Source: Collinsella aerofaciens
Lineage (GTDB): Bacteria; Actinomycetota; Coriobacteriia; Coriobacteriales; Coriobacteriaceae
Assembly: GCA_008671285.1 (NCBI GenBank)
Contig: RPYR01000212.1
Location: 1-16,263 of the forward strand
Length of the DNA stretch: 16,263 nucleotides
Direction: 5' to 3'
The translations under genes and the position numbers were made by a program. Shown one piece after another: positions 1 to 5,652 of this stretch; within the stretch, counting starts at the first letter, position 1; every line of letters starts with the position of its first letter. The notes beneath the pieces are model-generated. The model had not been told where the DNA came from and ran no database searches. It worked only from the letters and a program-made list of their open reading frames with translations.

Positions 1-930
1 ACTTGGCTTATCGGCGCGGGCGACCGCTATGGTCTTTTGGGCGAGAACGGCGCCGGCAAGTCGACCTTGCTCGACGTGCTCCAGGGCAAGATCGCGCCCC
101 TGCGCGGTCGCGTGCAGATTGGCCAGACGGTGCGCTTTGGCGTGCTGTCGCAGCAGCTCGAGGAGCTCGAGCCCTACATGGGCGACACGATTCGCGAGGT
201 GCTCAGCCATTATAAGAAGTACTACGTCATTGACGGCAAGGAGACTTCGCCCGAGAAGCTCTGCGAGCGTCTGGGCTTTACGACGCAGCAGCTCTGGAGC
301 CGCATCGGCGATCTTTCGGGCGGCCAGCGCCGTCGCCTGTCGCTGTTGCTGACGATTCTGGACGAGCCCAACGTGCTCATCCTGGACGAGCCGGGCAACG
401 ACCTGGATACCGACATGCTCGCGATTGTCGAGGACCTGCTGGACGGCTGGCCCGGCACGCTGATCCTGGTGACGCACGACCGCTTTTTGATGGAGCGCGT
501 GACCGACCAGCAGTGGGCGCTGCTCGACGGCCACCTGACGCATATGCCCGGTGGCGTGGACCAGTACCTGCGCCTGTGCAACGCTACCGCCGAGGGCGAG
601 CCCGTGGGCGCGCCGAGCGCCAAGACCGGCACGTTCGACACCGGTGCCGCGGCAGCTGCGGCCGAAAAGCCCAAGTCGAGCGGTCAGCCCAACGGCCTGT
701 CCAACGCCGAGCGCCAGAAGCTCCGCCGCGAGGTGAGTTCGCTCGAGCGCAAGATGGAGACGCAGCGCACCCGCGTTGAGGAGGCCGAGGCAGCAATGGC
801 CCAAGTCGATCCCACCAACTACACGGCGCTCGGCGAGCAGCAGGCAAAGATCGACGAGGCTCACGCTGCCATGGACGAGCTGGAGATGGCGTGGCTCGAG
901 GCGAGCGAAAAGCTCGAGGGCGAGGAGTAG
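1..930 (+). CDS. ABC-F family ATPase, C-terminal part (5' end outside the window)
   Basis: The frame is open from base 1, so the gene begins upstream; 309 residues are visible. They hold the second nucleotide-binding domain: Walker A GENGAGKS (visible residues 14-21), signature LSGGQ (105-109), Walker B VLILDE (125-130) and the H-loop histidine in LVTHDRF (159). After an Ala-rich linker a charged, heptad-like C-terminal segment follows (about 240-305), as in the Uup-type coiled-coil tail. ABC-F proteins are soluble, lack membrane segments, and act on ribosomes or nucleic acid rather than in transport. An oddity is that the family motif DEPTNDLD reads DEPGNDLD here. The stop lies 6 nt before the next gene, so the two are probably co-transcribed. 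The exact subfamily cannot be set without the first domain and the inter-domain linker. Confidence 0.93.
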   Translation, partial: TWLIGAGDRYGLLGENGAGKSTLLDVLQGKIAPLRGRVQIGQTVRFGVLSQQLEELEPYMGDTIREVLSHYKKYYVIDGKETSPEKLCERLGFTTQQLWSRIGDLSGGQRRRLSLLLTILDEPNVLILDEPGNDLDTDMLAIVEDLLDGWPGTLILVTHDRFLMERVTDQQWALLDGHLTHMPGGVDQYLRLCNATAEGEPVGAPSAKTGTFDTGAAAAAAEKPKSSGQPNGLSNAERQKLRREVSSLERKMETQRTRVEEAEAAMAQVDPTNYTALGEQQAKIDEAHAAMDELEMAWLEASEKLEGEE

Positions 931-936
931 GCGAGA

Positions 937-1707
937 ATGATCAAAGCCGCGTTTTTCGATATCGACGGCACGCTGCTGAGCTTTAAGACCCACCGGATTC
1001 CGGCGTCGGCGCAGCAGGTGCTCGACAGCTTTCACGAGCAGGGGATTGCGTGCGTGATCGCCACGGGCCGTCCGACCTACCAGATGCCGGACTGGCTGTT
1101 CGACCTGGGCTGGGATGCGTACATTACGCTTTCGGGCCAGCACTGCTTTGATGCCGAGGGGGTTTACCGCAGCTGCCCGATCGATTCGGACGACGTCGCG
1201 GTGATTGTGGACCAGGTGGCGCAGGGGCGCTACGACTCGCTGTGCATGCAGGGCGAGAGCTCGTTTGTGAACCGCCTGTCCGAGCGCGTGGTGACGGCTG
1301 GCAGCAACGCGGGAATCGTCTACCACGAGGAGCCGTTTGAGCACGCCTTTGACGCACCGGTCTACCAGTTTTGCGCCTTTGTGGACCCGGTCGACGAGCA
1401 TATCGTGACCGACGCCGTGTCGCATTCGCTCACCACGCGCTGGTGCGACCTGTTCTGCGACATTATTCCCGCTAACGGCGGCAAGGACCTGGGCGTGGCG
1501 GCGACGCTCGAGCGGCTTGGTATCGACGCGAGCGAGGCGATTGCCTTTGGCGACGGCGAGAACGACCTGTCGATGTTTGCCGCCGTGGGCACGAGCGTGG
1601 CCATGGGCAACGCACAGGACACGGTGAAAGCTGCGGCGACCTATGTGACGACTGCCGTGGACGACGACGGCATCTACAACGCTGCGAAGCACTTTGGACT
1701 CGTGTAG
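937..1707 (+). CDS. Cof-type HAD-superfamily hydrolase
   Basis: This 256-residue protein carries the four HAD motifs. Motif I is DIDGT, with nucleophile Asp8 and acid/base Asp10. Motif II is the Thr of IATGRP (Thr43). Motif III is Lys183 in GGKDLG. Motif IV is GDGENDLSMF, with Asp206 and Asp210. The large insert between motifs II and III is the C2-type cap typical of the Cof/YidA group, which dephosphorylates sugar phosphates and other small phosphorylated metabolites in the cytosol; the substrate is not predictable. The length is close to the family norm of about 260-270. The ATG at 937 is preceded by GAGGAG, which lies inside the last codons of the ABC-F gene (922-927), suggesting translational coupling. 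A terminator hairpin follows the stop. Confidence 0.93.
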   Translation: MIKAAFFDIDGTLLSFKTHRIPASAQQVLDSFHEQGIACVIATGRPTYQMPDWLFDLGWDAYITLSGQHCFDAEGVYRSCPIDSDDVAVIVDQVAQGRYDSLCMQGESSFVNRLSERVVTAGSNAGIVYHEEPFEHAFDAPVYQFCAFVDPVDEHIVTDAVSHSLTTRWCDLFCDIIPANGGKDLGVAATLERLGIDASEAIAFGDGENDLSMFAAVGTSVAMGNAQDTVKAAATYVTTAVDDDGIYNAAKHFGLV

Positions 1708-1730
1708 CTGCGGGCCGGCACCTGGCACCT

Positions 1731-1766
1731 GGGGACACTCCTTGAGGGGCGTCCCCATTTTGTTTT
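1731..1766 (+). terminator. Rho-independent terminator after the HAD gene
   Basis: GGGGAC (1731-1736) pairs with GTCCCC (1751-1756). The stem continues inward as CTCC with GGGG, past one mismatch and around the loop TTGA. A T-rich tract (ATTTTGTTTT) follows. It lies 23 nt after the HAD stop codon. The stem contains GGGACA/GTCCC, a motif that also occurs in other intergenic hairpins of this window. Confidence 0.75.
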
Positions 1767-1787
1767 CGTCCCGCACGTTTTGTGAAA

Positions 1788-1870
1788 CACGGCTAACTTA
1801 TAGGCAAAGTAGTAAGACATGGGCAACTTTTGCGGTAAAGTTAGCCGTGGAAAGTATCCAAAGGCTAACT
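1788..1870 (+). promoter_or_regulatory. Candidate operator of the DtxR/MntR-type gene (three GGCTAACT half-sites)
   Basis: CACGGCTAACTT (1788-1799) is a perfect 12-bp inverted repeat of AAGTTAGCCGTG (1838-1849). A third half-site, GGCTAACT, lies at 1863-1870, just before the ribosome binding site of the regulator gene. The half-site core TTAGCC/GGCTAA matches the centre of the DtxR/IdeR consensus (TTAGSCTAA). Autoregulation by the downstream protein is an inference. No confident -35/-10 pair was identified in this stretch. Confidence 0.5.
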
Positions 1871-1894
1871 AGCAATCATCGCGAAAGGCGGCCC

Positions 1895-2284
1895 ATGGCC
1901 CTACGTGAATCCGGAGAAGACTATCTCGAATCGATCTACGTTCTGTCGGAACGTCAGGGCATCGTGCGCTCGATCGACGTTGCGGAGTACCTCGGCGTAA
2001 CCAAGGCGAGCGTTTCCAAGGCCATGGCGACGCTGGAAAGCAACGGCTATGTCGAAATGGGCAAGCGCGACGTTCATCTGACGGAGCGTGGTCTGGAGGT
2101 CGCTCGCCAAATGTGGGAGCGTCACTGCTTTTTCGTGGGGCTGCTGGAGGATGCGGGTGTTTCGGCTGAGGTCGCGTCGCAAGAGGGCTGCCACATGGAG
2201 CACTGCCTGAGCGAGGAGAGCTTTGAGAAGCTACGGGCGATGTTGGGTCGGGAAGATGCAGCGGGTCCAACAACAGAAGCCTAA
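1895..2284 (+). CDS. DtxR/MntR-family metal-dependent transcriptional regulator
   Basis: The start is the ATG at 1895, preceded by GAAAGG (1882-1887). The frame is open further upstream, but that part crosses the terminator and the operator. The 129-residue protein has an N-terminal winged helix-turn-helix (SIDVAEYLGVTKASVSKAMATL, about 26-47, shown here only by its ends and not meant as one string: SIDVAEYLGV ... SKAMATL) and a dimerisation/metal domain. It lacks the SH3-like third domain of DtxR, as MntR and TroR types do. Candidate metal ligands are Asp9, Glu12, His77, Cys99, Glu102 and His103. The EGCHMEH segment matches DtxR EACRWEH, where Cys102, Glu105 and His106 are ligands, while MntR has Glu in place of that Cys. 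An iron-type preference is therefore possible despite the MntR-like size. It is transcribed alone, toward a convergent efflux locus. Confidence 0.9.
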   Translation: MALRESGEDYLESIYVLSERQGIVRSIDVAEYLGVTKASVSKAMATLESNGYVEMGKRDVHLTERGLEVARQMWERHCFFVGLLEDAGVSAEVASQEGCHMEHCLSEESFEKLRAMLGREDAAGPTTEA

Positions 2285-2420
2285 CTGTCCCACAGTAGCG
2301 CGGAGTTCACGCAAAGCGCGAACCAGCGACTGGGACCAGCGGCCCTTTCGGCCAAGTCCATTTCAGCAAAGGAACCCTGCCAGCAAGCGATGCCCAAGAA
2401 CCACCAGCAACGTCACCGTA

Positions 2421-2547
2421 GGCCGGGGCCGGGCTTGGTTTTGAAAACACTCCGCAGCGCGAGGCCCGTCTTTCCGTTGCTCCGCAGGAGCAGGAAAGGC
2501 GGGCCTCATGCGTGAGGACGTTTTCAAAACCAAGCCCGGCCCCGGCC
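2421..2547. repeat. 127-nt foldback with perfect 28-bp outer arms (MITE-like or bidirectional terminator)
   Basis: The outer arms 2421-2448 and 2520-2547 are perfect inverted repeats. The left arm begins GGCCGGGGCCGGGCTTGG and ends TTTTGAAAAC. A second stem, GAGGCCCGTCTTTCC (2461-2475) with 2493-2507, has one G-U type mismatch. A third, TGCTCC (2478-2483) with GGAGCA (2487-2492), closes on the loop GCA. The whole could form one near-continuous hairpin. It sits between the convergent regulator and ATPase genes, so a termination role is possible, but it is far longer than a normal terminator. The rest of the interval (2285-2420 and 2548-2563) holds no convincing gene, only a short CTGTcccACAG dyad at 2285-2295. 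Confidence 0.85.
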
Positions 2548-2563
2548 GGAGGGACCACGAGTG

Positions 2564-4516
2564 CTACAGGTTCTTGACACCCATCGCGCGCATGGCGTTC
2601 AGGATGGCGATGATCGCCACGCCCACGTCGCCGAACACAGCAAGCCACATGTTGGCGATGCCGAGCGCCGCAAGCACTAAAATCAGCAGCTTAATACCCA
2701 GCGCAAAGATGATGTTCTGCCAAACAATCGCCATGGTCTTGCGCGCCACGCGGATCGCGCGGGAAATGTTGGACGGCTTGTCGTCCATGAGCACAACGTC
2801 GGCGGCCTCAATTGCGGCGTCGGAACCCATGGCGCCCATGGCAATGCCAACGTCTGCGCGGGTGAGCACGGGCGCATCGTTGATGCCGTCGCCGACAAAG
2901 GCGAGCTTGCCCTTGCCCGATTCGGCTGCCAGCAATGCCTCGACGCGCTCGACCTTGTCGCCCGGCAGTAGTTGCGCGTGGAACTCGTCGAGCCCCAGCT
3001 GCTTGGCCACCGCAGCAGCCACTTCCTCGCGGTCGCCCGTGAGCATGACGGTGCGCTTGACGCCGGCGGCGTGCAGGTCGCGGATCGTCTGCTCGGCGTC
3101 GGCCTTAACGGTGTCTGCAATCACGATGTGGCCGGCGTAAACGCCGTCAACGAGCACATGGAGGATCGTGCCGACAACCTCGCAATTGGGAGCGTCGATA
3201 CCGGCCGCAGCAAGCATCTTGGCATTGCCAACGACGACGTGCTTGCCGTCGATGGTTGCCGTCACGCCGTGGCCCGCGTCGTTGGTGGAGTTGCTAACGC
3301 GCTTGGGGTCGACCTCGCTCTGGTAGGCGACACGCACGGACTGCGCGATGGGGTGATCGGAGAACGACTCCGCAAGGGCTGCGACTTCAAGCAACGACTG
3401 CTCGGTGTAGCCAGCCTCGGGGTGTACCGCGACCACCGAGAACGTGCCGTTGGTGAGGGTGCCTGTCTTGTCAAAGACGACGGTGTCCACATCGGCGAGC
3501 GTCTCGAGATAGTTAGAACCCTTGATGAGAACGCCCAGCTTGGAGGCGCCGCCGATGCCGCCAAAGAAACTGAGCGGCACGCTGATCACCAACGCGCACG
3601 GGCAGCTGACGACCAGGAAGGTCAGGCCGCGCAGGATCCAGTCGGACCAGGCGCCGGTGACCAAGCCGCCGCCAAGCGCGAGCACCGCGGCAGCGCCGGT
3701 GACGGCGGGCGTGTAGACGCGGGCGAAGCGCGTGATGAAGTTCTCGGTGCGCGCCTTCTTTTCGCTGGCATTTTCCACGAGCTCCAGGACGCGTGCGACG
3801 GTGGACTCGCCAAAGGGCTTGGTGGTGCGCACGTGGATGAGGCCCGTCATGTTGATGCAGCCGCTGATGATGTCGTCGCCGGACTTGGCGGGGCGGGGGA
3901 TTGACTCGCCCGTGAGAGCGGCGGTGTCGAGCTGGGTTTCGCCCTCGACGATGACGCCGTCGATAGGCACGCGCTCACCGGGCTTGACCACGATCACGGT
4001 GCCGACGGCGATGTCATCGGGGAAGACCTGCTCGAGCGTGCCGTCGGGCTGCTCGACGTTAGCGTAGTCGGGCGCGATATCCATCATGGCACTGATCGAC
4101 TTGCGGCTCTTGCCCACGGCGTACGCCTGAAACAGCTCGCCGACCTGGTAGAACAGCATGACGGCGGCGCCTTCGGCCATGTGCGGGTCGGTATCGGGGA
4201 AGAGCACCATGGCAAACGCGCCGATGGTCGCGACGGCCATGAGGAAGCTCTCGTCGAAGGCCTTGCCGCGGCGGATGTTATTGAATGCCTTTTGCAGTAC
4301 GTCGTAGCCGGCAATCAAAAACGGTATGAGGAACAGCATAAAGCTGGCGTAGATGTCGCCCGGGGTACCGAATGCGGCGGTGAGGGTGCCGAACTCATCG
4401 AGGGCGTACACCACGGCAAAAATGCCCAGCGCTACCACGATGCGGTTGCGCTTATGCTCAAGGGACTCTTTCTTCTTACGCTTCTTCTTTTTCTTTTTGG
4501 GATCGGCGGTGGTCAT
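2564..4516 (-). CDS. P1B-type heavy-metal ATPase (Zn/Cd/Pb class), without its own HMA domain
   Basis: The start is the ATG at 4516, with GGGAGGA upstream, giving 650 residues; the frame is open to 4585, but that part crosses the operator. Motifs in order: actuator TGES (202-205), metal-binding SCPCAL (CPC 305-307), phosphorylated Asp349 in DKTGTLTNG, the SDHP motif (His388-Pro389) and hinge GDGINDAP (542-549). A Lys in GIKLLILV (609) and Asp630 in FGDVG, both in the last membrane helices, are typical of the Zn2+/Cd2+/Pb2+ subgroup that exports metal from the cytosol. The usual N-terminal HMA domain is absent. In its place is a run of ten basic residues (KKKKKKRKKK, 7-16) before the first membrane segment. 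A separate HMA protein is encoded just upstream, and an ArsR-type operator precedes the gene. Confidence 0.95.
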   Translation of the reverse strand: MTTADPKKKKKKRKKKESLEHKRNRIVVALGIFAVVYALDEFGTLTAAFGTPGDIYASFMLFLIPFLIAGYDVLQKAFNNIRRGKAFDESFLMAVATIGAFAMVLFPDTDPHMAEGAAVMLFYQVGELFQAYAVGKSRKSISAMMDIAPDYANVEQPDGTLEQVFPDDIAVGTVIVVKPGERVPIDGVIVEGETQLDTAALTGESIPRPAKSGDDIISGCINMTGLIHVRTTKPFGESTVARVLELVENASEKKARTENFITRFARVYTPAVTGAAAVLALGGGLVTGAWSDWILRGLTFLVVSCPCALVISVPLSFFGGIGGASKLGVLIKGSNYLETLADVDTVVFDKTGTLTNGTFSVVAVHPEAGYTEQSLLEVAALAESFSDHPIAQSVRVAYQSEVDPKRVSNSTNDAGHGVTATIDGKHVVVGNAKMLAAAGIDAPNCEVVGTILHVLVDGVYAGHIVIADTVKADAEQTIRDLHAAGVKRTVMLTGDREEVAAAVAKQLGLDEFHAQLLPGDKVERVEALLAAESGKGKLAFVGDGINDAPVLTRADVGIAMGAMGSDAAIEAADVVLMDDKPSNISRAIRVARKTMAIVWQNIIFALGIKLLILVLAALGIANMWLAVFGDVGVAIIAILNAMRAMGVKNL

Positions 4517-4539
4517 GACTCGTATCCTCCCATTTGAAT

Positions 4540-4585
4540 GAATGAACACTCGCTCATATAATTTCGCGAGCAAAGGCCGCGGCAA
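4540..4585 (-). promoter_or_regulatory. ArsR-type operator and putative promoter of the P1B-ATPase
   Basis: Bases 4540-4559 (GAATGAACACTCGCTCATAT) match 16 of 20 positions of the operator in front of the ArsR gene (5278-5297). On the minus strand TTATAT (4561-4556) can serve as -10 and TTGCCG (4585-4580) as -35, with an 18-nt spacer, so the operator overlaps the -10 box and the start region. The operator similarity is seen directly; the promoter boxes are a weaker inference. The ATPase thus probably has its own regulated promoter inside the locus. Confidence 0.65.
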
Positions 4586-4595
4586 GCGCGGCCTT
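4573..4595 (-). terminator. Hairpin after the HMA gene (weak terminator or attenuator)
   Basis: AAGGCCGCG (4573-4581) pairs with CGCGGCCTT (4587-4595) around a 5-nt loop, 21 nt downstream of the HMA protein's stop. On the minus strand only a short T-tract follows (TTTG), so termination may be partial. It overlaps the putative -35 of the ATPase promoter. Confidence 0.4.
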
Positions 4596-4616
4596 GCAGG
4601 TTGGCGTAAACCCGGG

Positions 4617-4835
4617 CTAGAGAATGATCTCGCAGTCCGGCTCGGCGTCGGCCGTAAACTCTACAACGCGGTTGAGTACCTCGTCGAACTCGGCGTCATC
4701 GGCTTCGAGCGTCAATTTTTGGGTCATGAAGTTGACGGACACGGATTTGACGCCCTCGAGCTTGGCCAGCTCGTCCTGAAGCTCGCGCGCACAGTTGGCG
4801 CAGTCGATTTCGTCGAGCTTGAACTGCTTTTTCAT
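4617..4835 (-). CDS. Stand-alone HMA heavy-metal-binding protein
   Basis: This 72-residue protein has the size of one HMA domain. The metal loop reads EIDCANCAREL, with Cys12 and Cys15. The DCxxC form is that of ZntA/CadA-type N-terminal domains rather than the GMTCxxC of copper chaperones. It is strongly acidic: 18 Asp/Glu against 8 Lys/Arg by my count. The start ATG at 4835 has AAAGGA upstream. It lies between the ArsR-type gene and the P1B-ATPase, which lacks an HMA domain, so it is probably the detached metal-delivery or regulatory domain of that pump. A general metallochaperone is the alternative. Confidence 0.9.
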   Translation of the reverse strand: MKKQFKLDEIDCANCARELQDELAKLEGVKSVSVNFMTQKLTLEADDAEFDEVLNRVVEFTADAEPDCEIIL

Positions 4836-4948
4836 GGGGGTTCCTTTCTCTGTATTTGCGGCTTGGATGCAGGCCGCGCTGGTACCGTGGTTGGTCGCTA
4901 TTCGCAGATGTGGCTCATGCCTTGGTTGAGCATGGTGTAGAAATCGTA

Positions 4949-5263
4949 TTACGCCATATAATTAAAAAAAATACGCACGTCGAGCCGGAATTTAACCAGG
5001 TGCGACTGCTTGAGTGTGCGCAGCTGGTGCGACACCGCGGACTGCGAGGTTTCGGTCGCTTCGGCGATGTCTGCCACGCAGAGCTCGCGGCCCATGAGGG
5101 CATAGAGGATCTTGATGCGCGTGGTGTCGCTGAAGACCTTGAACAGGTCGGCGAGGTCGTAGAGAAGCTCCTCGTCGGGAAGGTCCTCGGGCGAGCAGGT
5201 GGTCGGGATCGCGGGTTCGGTGGCCTCGATGTCGAGTTTCGTTTCATCAACGCGGATGCTCAT
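4949..5263 (-). CDS. ArsR/SmtB-family metal-responsive repressor, truncated by an in-frame stop at the sensing helix
   Basis: The start ATG at 5263 follows GAAAGGA at good spacing. The 104 residues include the ArsR winged helix: VFSDTTRIKILYAL (43-56), the alpha3 metal motif ELCVADIAE (Cys62) and the recognition helix SQSAVSHQLRTLK (73-85). The reading then stops with TAA at 4951-4949. The same frame continues past it for 16 codons to TAG (4900-4898), reading YDFYTMLNQGMSHICE. This looks like the missing alpha5 helix of SmtB/CzrA, and full length would be 121 residues against about 122 for SmtB. The stop occupies the place of the Asp in the family motif D-x-H-x10-H-x2-E. The regulator may therefore be unable to sense zinc through alpha5, or may be a recent pseudogene. 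Confidence 0.85.
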   Translation of the reverse strand: MSIRVDETKLDIEATEPAIPTTCSPEDLPDEELLYDLADLFKVFSDTTRIKILYALMGRELCVADIAEATETSQSAVSHQLRTLKQSHLVKFRLDVRIFFNYMA

Positions 5264-5277
5264 TGCAATATCCTTTC

Positions 5278-5297
5278 ATATGAACATGCGCTCATAT
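5278..5297 (-). promoter_or_regulatory. ArsR/SmtB-type operator A, near the start of the regulator gene
   Basis: ATATGAACATGCGCTCATAT is an imperfect dyad whose outer six bases (ATATGA/TCATAT) are perfectly inverted. It resembles known SmtB/CzrA operators built on TGAACA...TGTTCA half-sites. It lies just upstream of the ribosome binding site of the ArsR-type gene, downstream of its promoter. Confidence 0.75.
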
Positions 5298-5309
5298 AAC
5301 TTGCTTTCG

Positions 5310-5337
5310 ATTATATGAGTGTATGTTCATATGTCAA
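5310..5337 (-). promoter_or_regulatory. Consensus promoter of the ArsR-type gene with operator B in its spacer
   Basis: On the minus strand TTGACA (5337-5332) and TATAAT (5315-5310) are both perfect sigma70-type boxes with a 16-nt spacer. A second dyad, ATATGAGTGTATGTTCATAT (5313-5332), fills the spacer and overlaps both boxes. It shares ATATGA/TCATAT ends with operator A. Repressor binding here would block RNA polymerase directly. The boxes and dyad are seen; the binding is inferred from the family. Confidence 0.8.
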
Positions 5338-5411
5338 TACAATTTGCGTTAATTTCGATGACTGCTTGCCGCCTCTGCGATTTTCTGTGGGTTGGGAGAC
5401 ATCGACGCAAT

Positions 5412-5635
5412 GCTCGCCAACATATTTCGAGATGTTCGGCTAGCATGCTAAGAAAGCCACCTTGAGAAGCATTAGAACTGTTCATATTTGTACTTTATCG
5501 TGTCAAATACCGCGAGAATCAGTTCTTCCTCTACGGGAGTTCCTGCAGAATCAGTTTTATCTAAAGTTATATTGAGCATTGCTGCAGCCAATCTGGCACA
5601 TCGGTGGCCGAATAAGTCGAAAAATGTAGGTGGAC
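5412..5635. repeat. Inverted-repeat element downstream of the AbiEi-like gene (repeat copies D and A)
   Basis: Copy D lies at 5412-5442 on the minus strand and copy A at 5605-5635 on the plus strand. They are inverted copies of a ~31-nt motif of the form RGCCGAAYAACTCGAAA followed by WATGTWGGYGRGC. Copy A matches copy B (7235-7265) at 28 of 31 positions; D matches B at about 26 of 32. The interior (5443-5604) is AT-richer than the neighbourhood and has no recognisable gene; a 66-codon minus-strand frame crosses it but starts outside and runs through copy A. Bases 5338-5411 show nothing else. This accounts for the gene-free stretch between 5338 and 5652. Confidence 0.75.
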
Positions 5636-5652
5636 ATCCGCAGAGATCGCCT

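Noticed and set aside
2307..2648. 113-codon minus-strand frame across the 127-nt foldback
   Set aside because: It overlaps the end of the ATPase gene out of frame and is mostly encoded by inverted-repeat arms; no ribosome binding site was seen.
4952..4985. Frameshift at the A8/T8 run as the cause of the short ArsR-type protein
   Set aside because: Shifting the frame there gives stops or non-family sequence; the alpha5-like residues continue in the original frame after the TAA, so an in-frame stop explains the data better.
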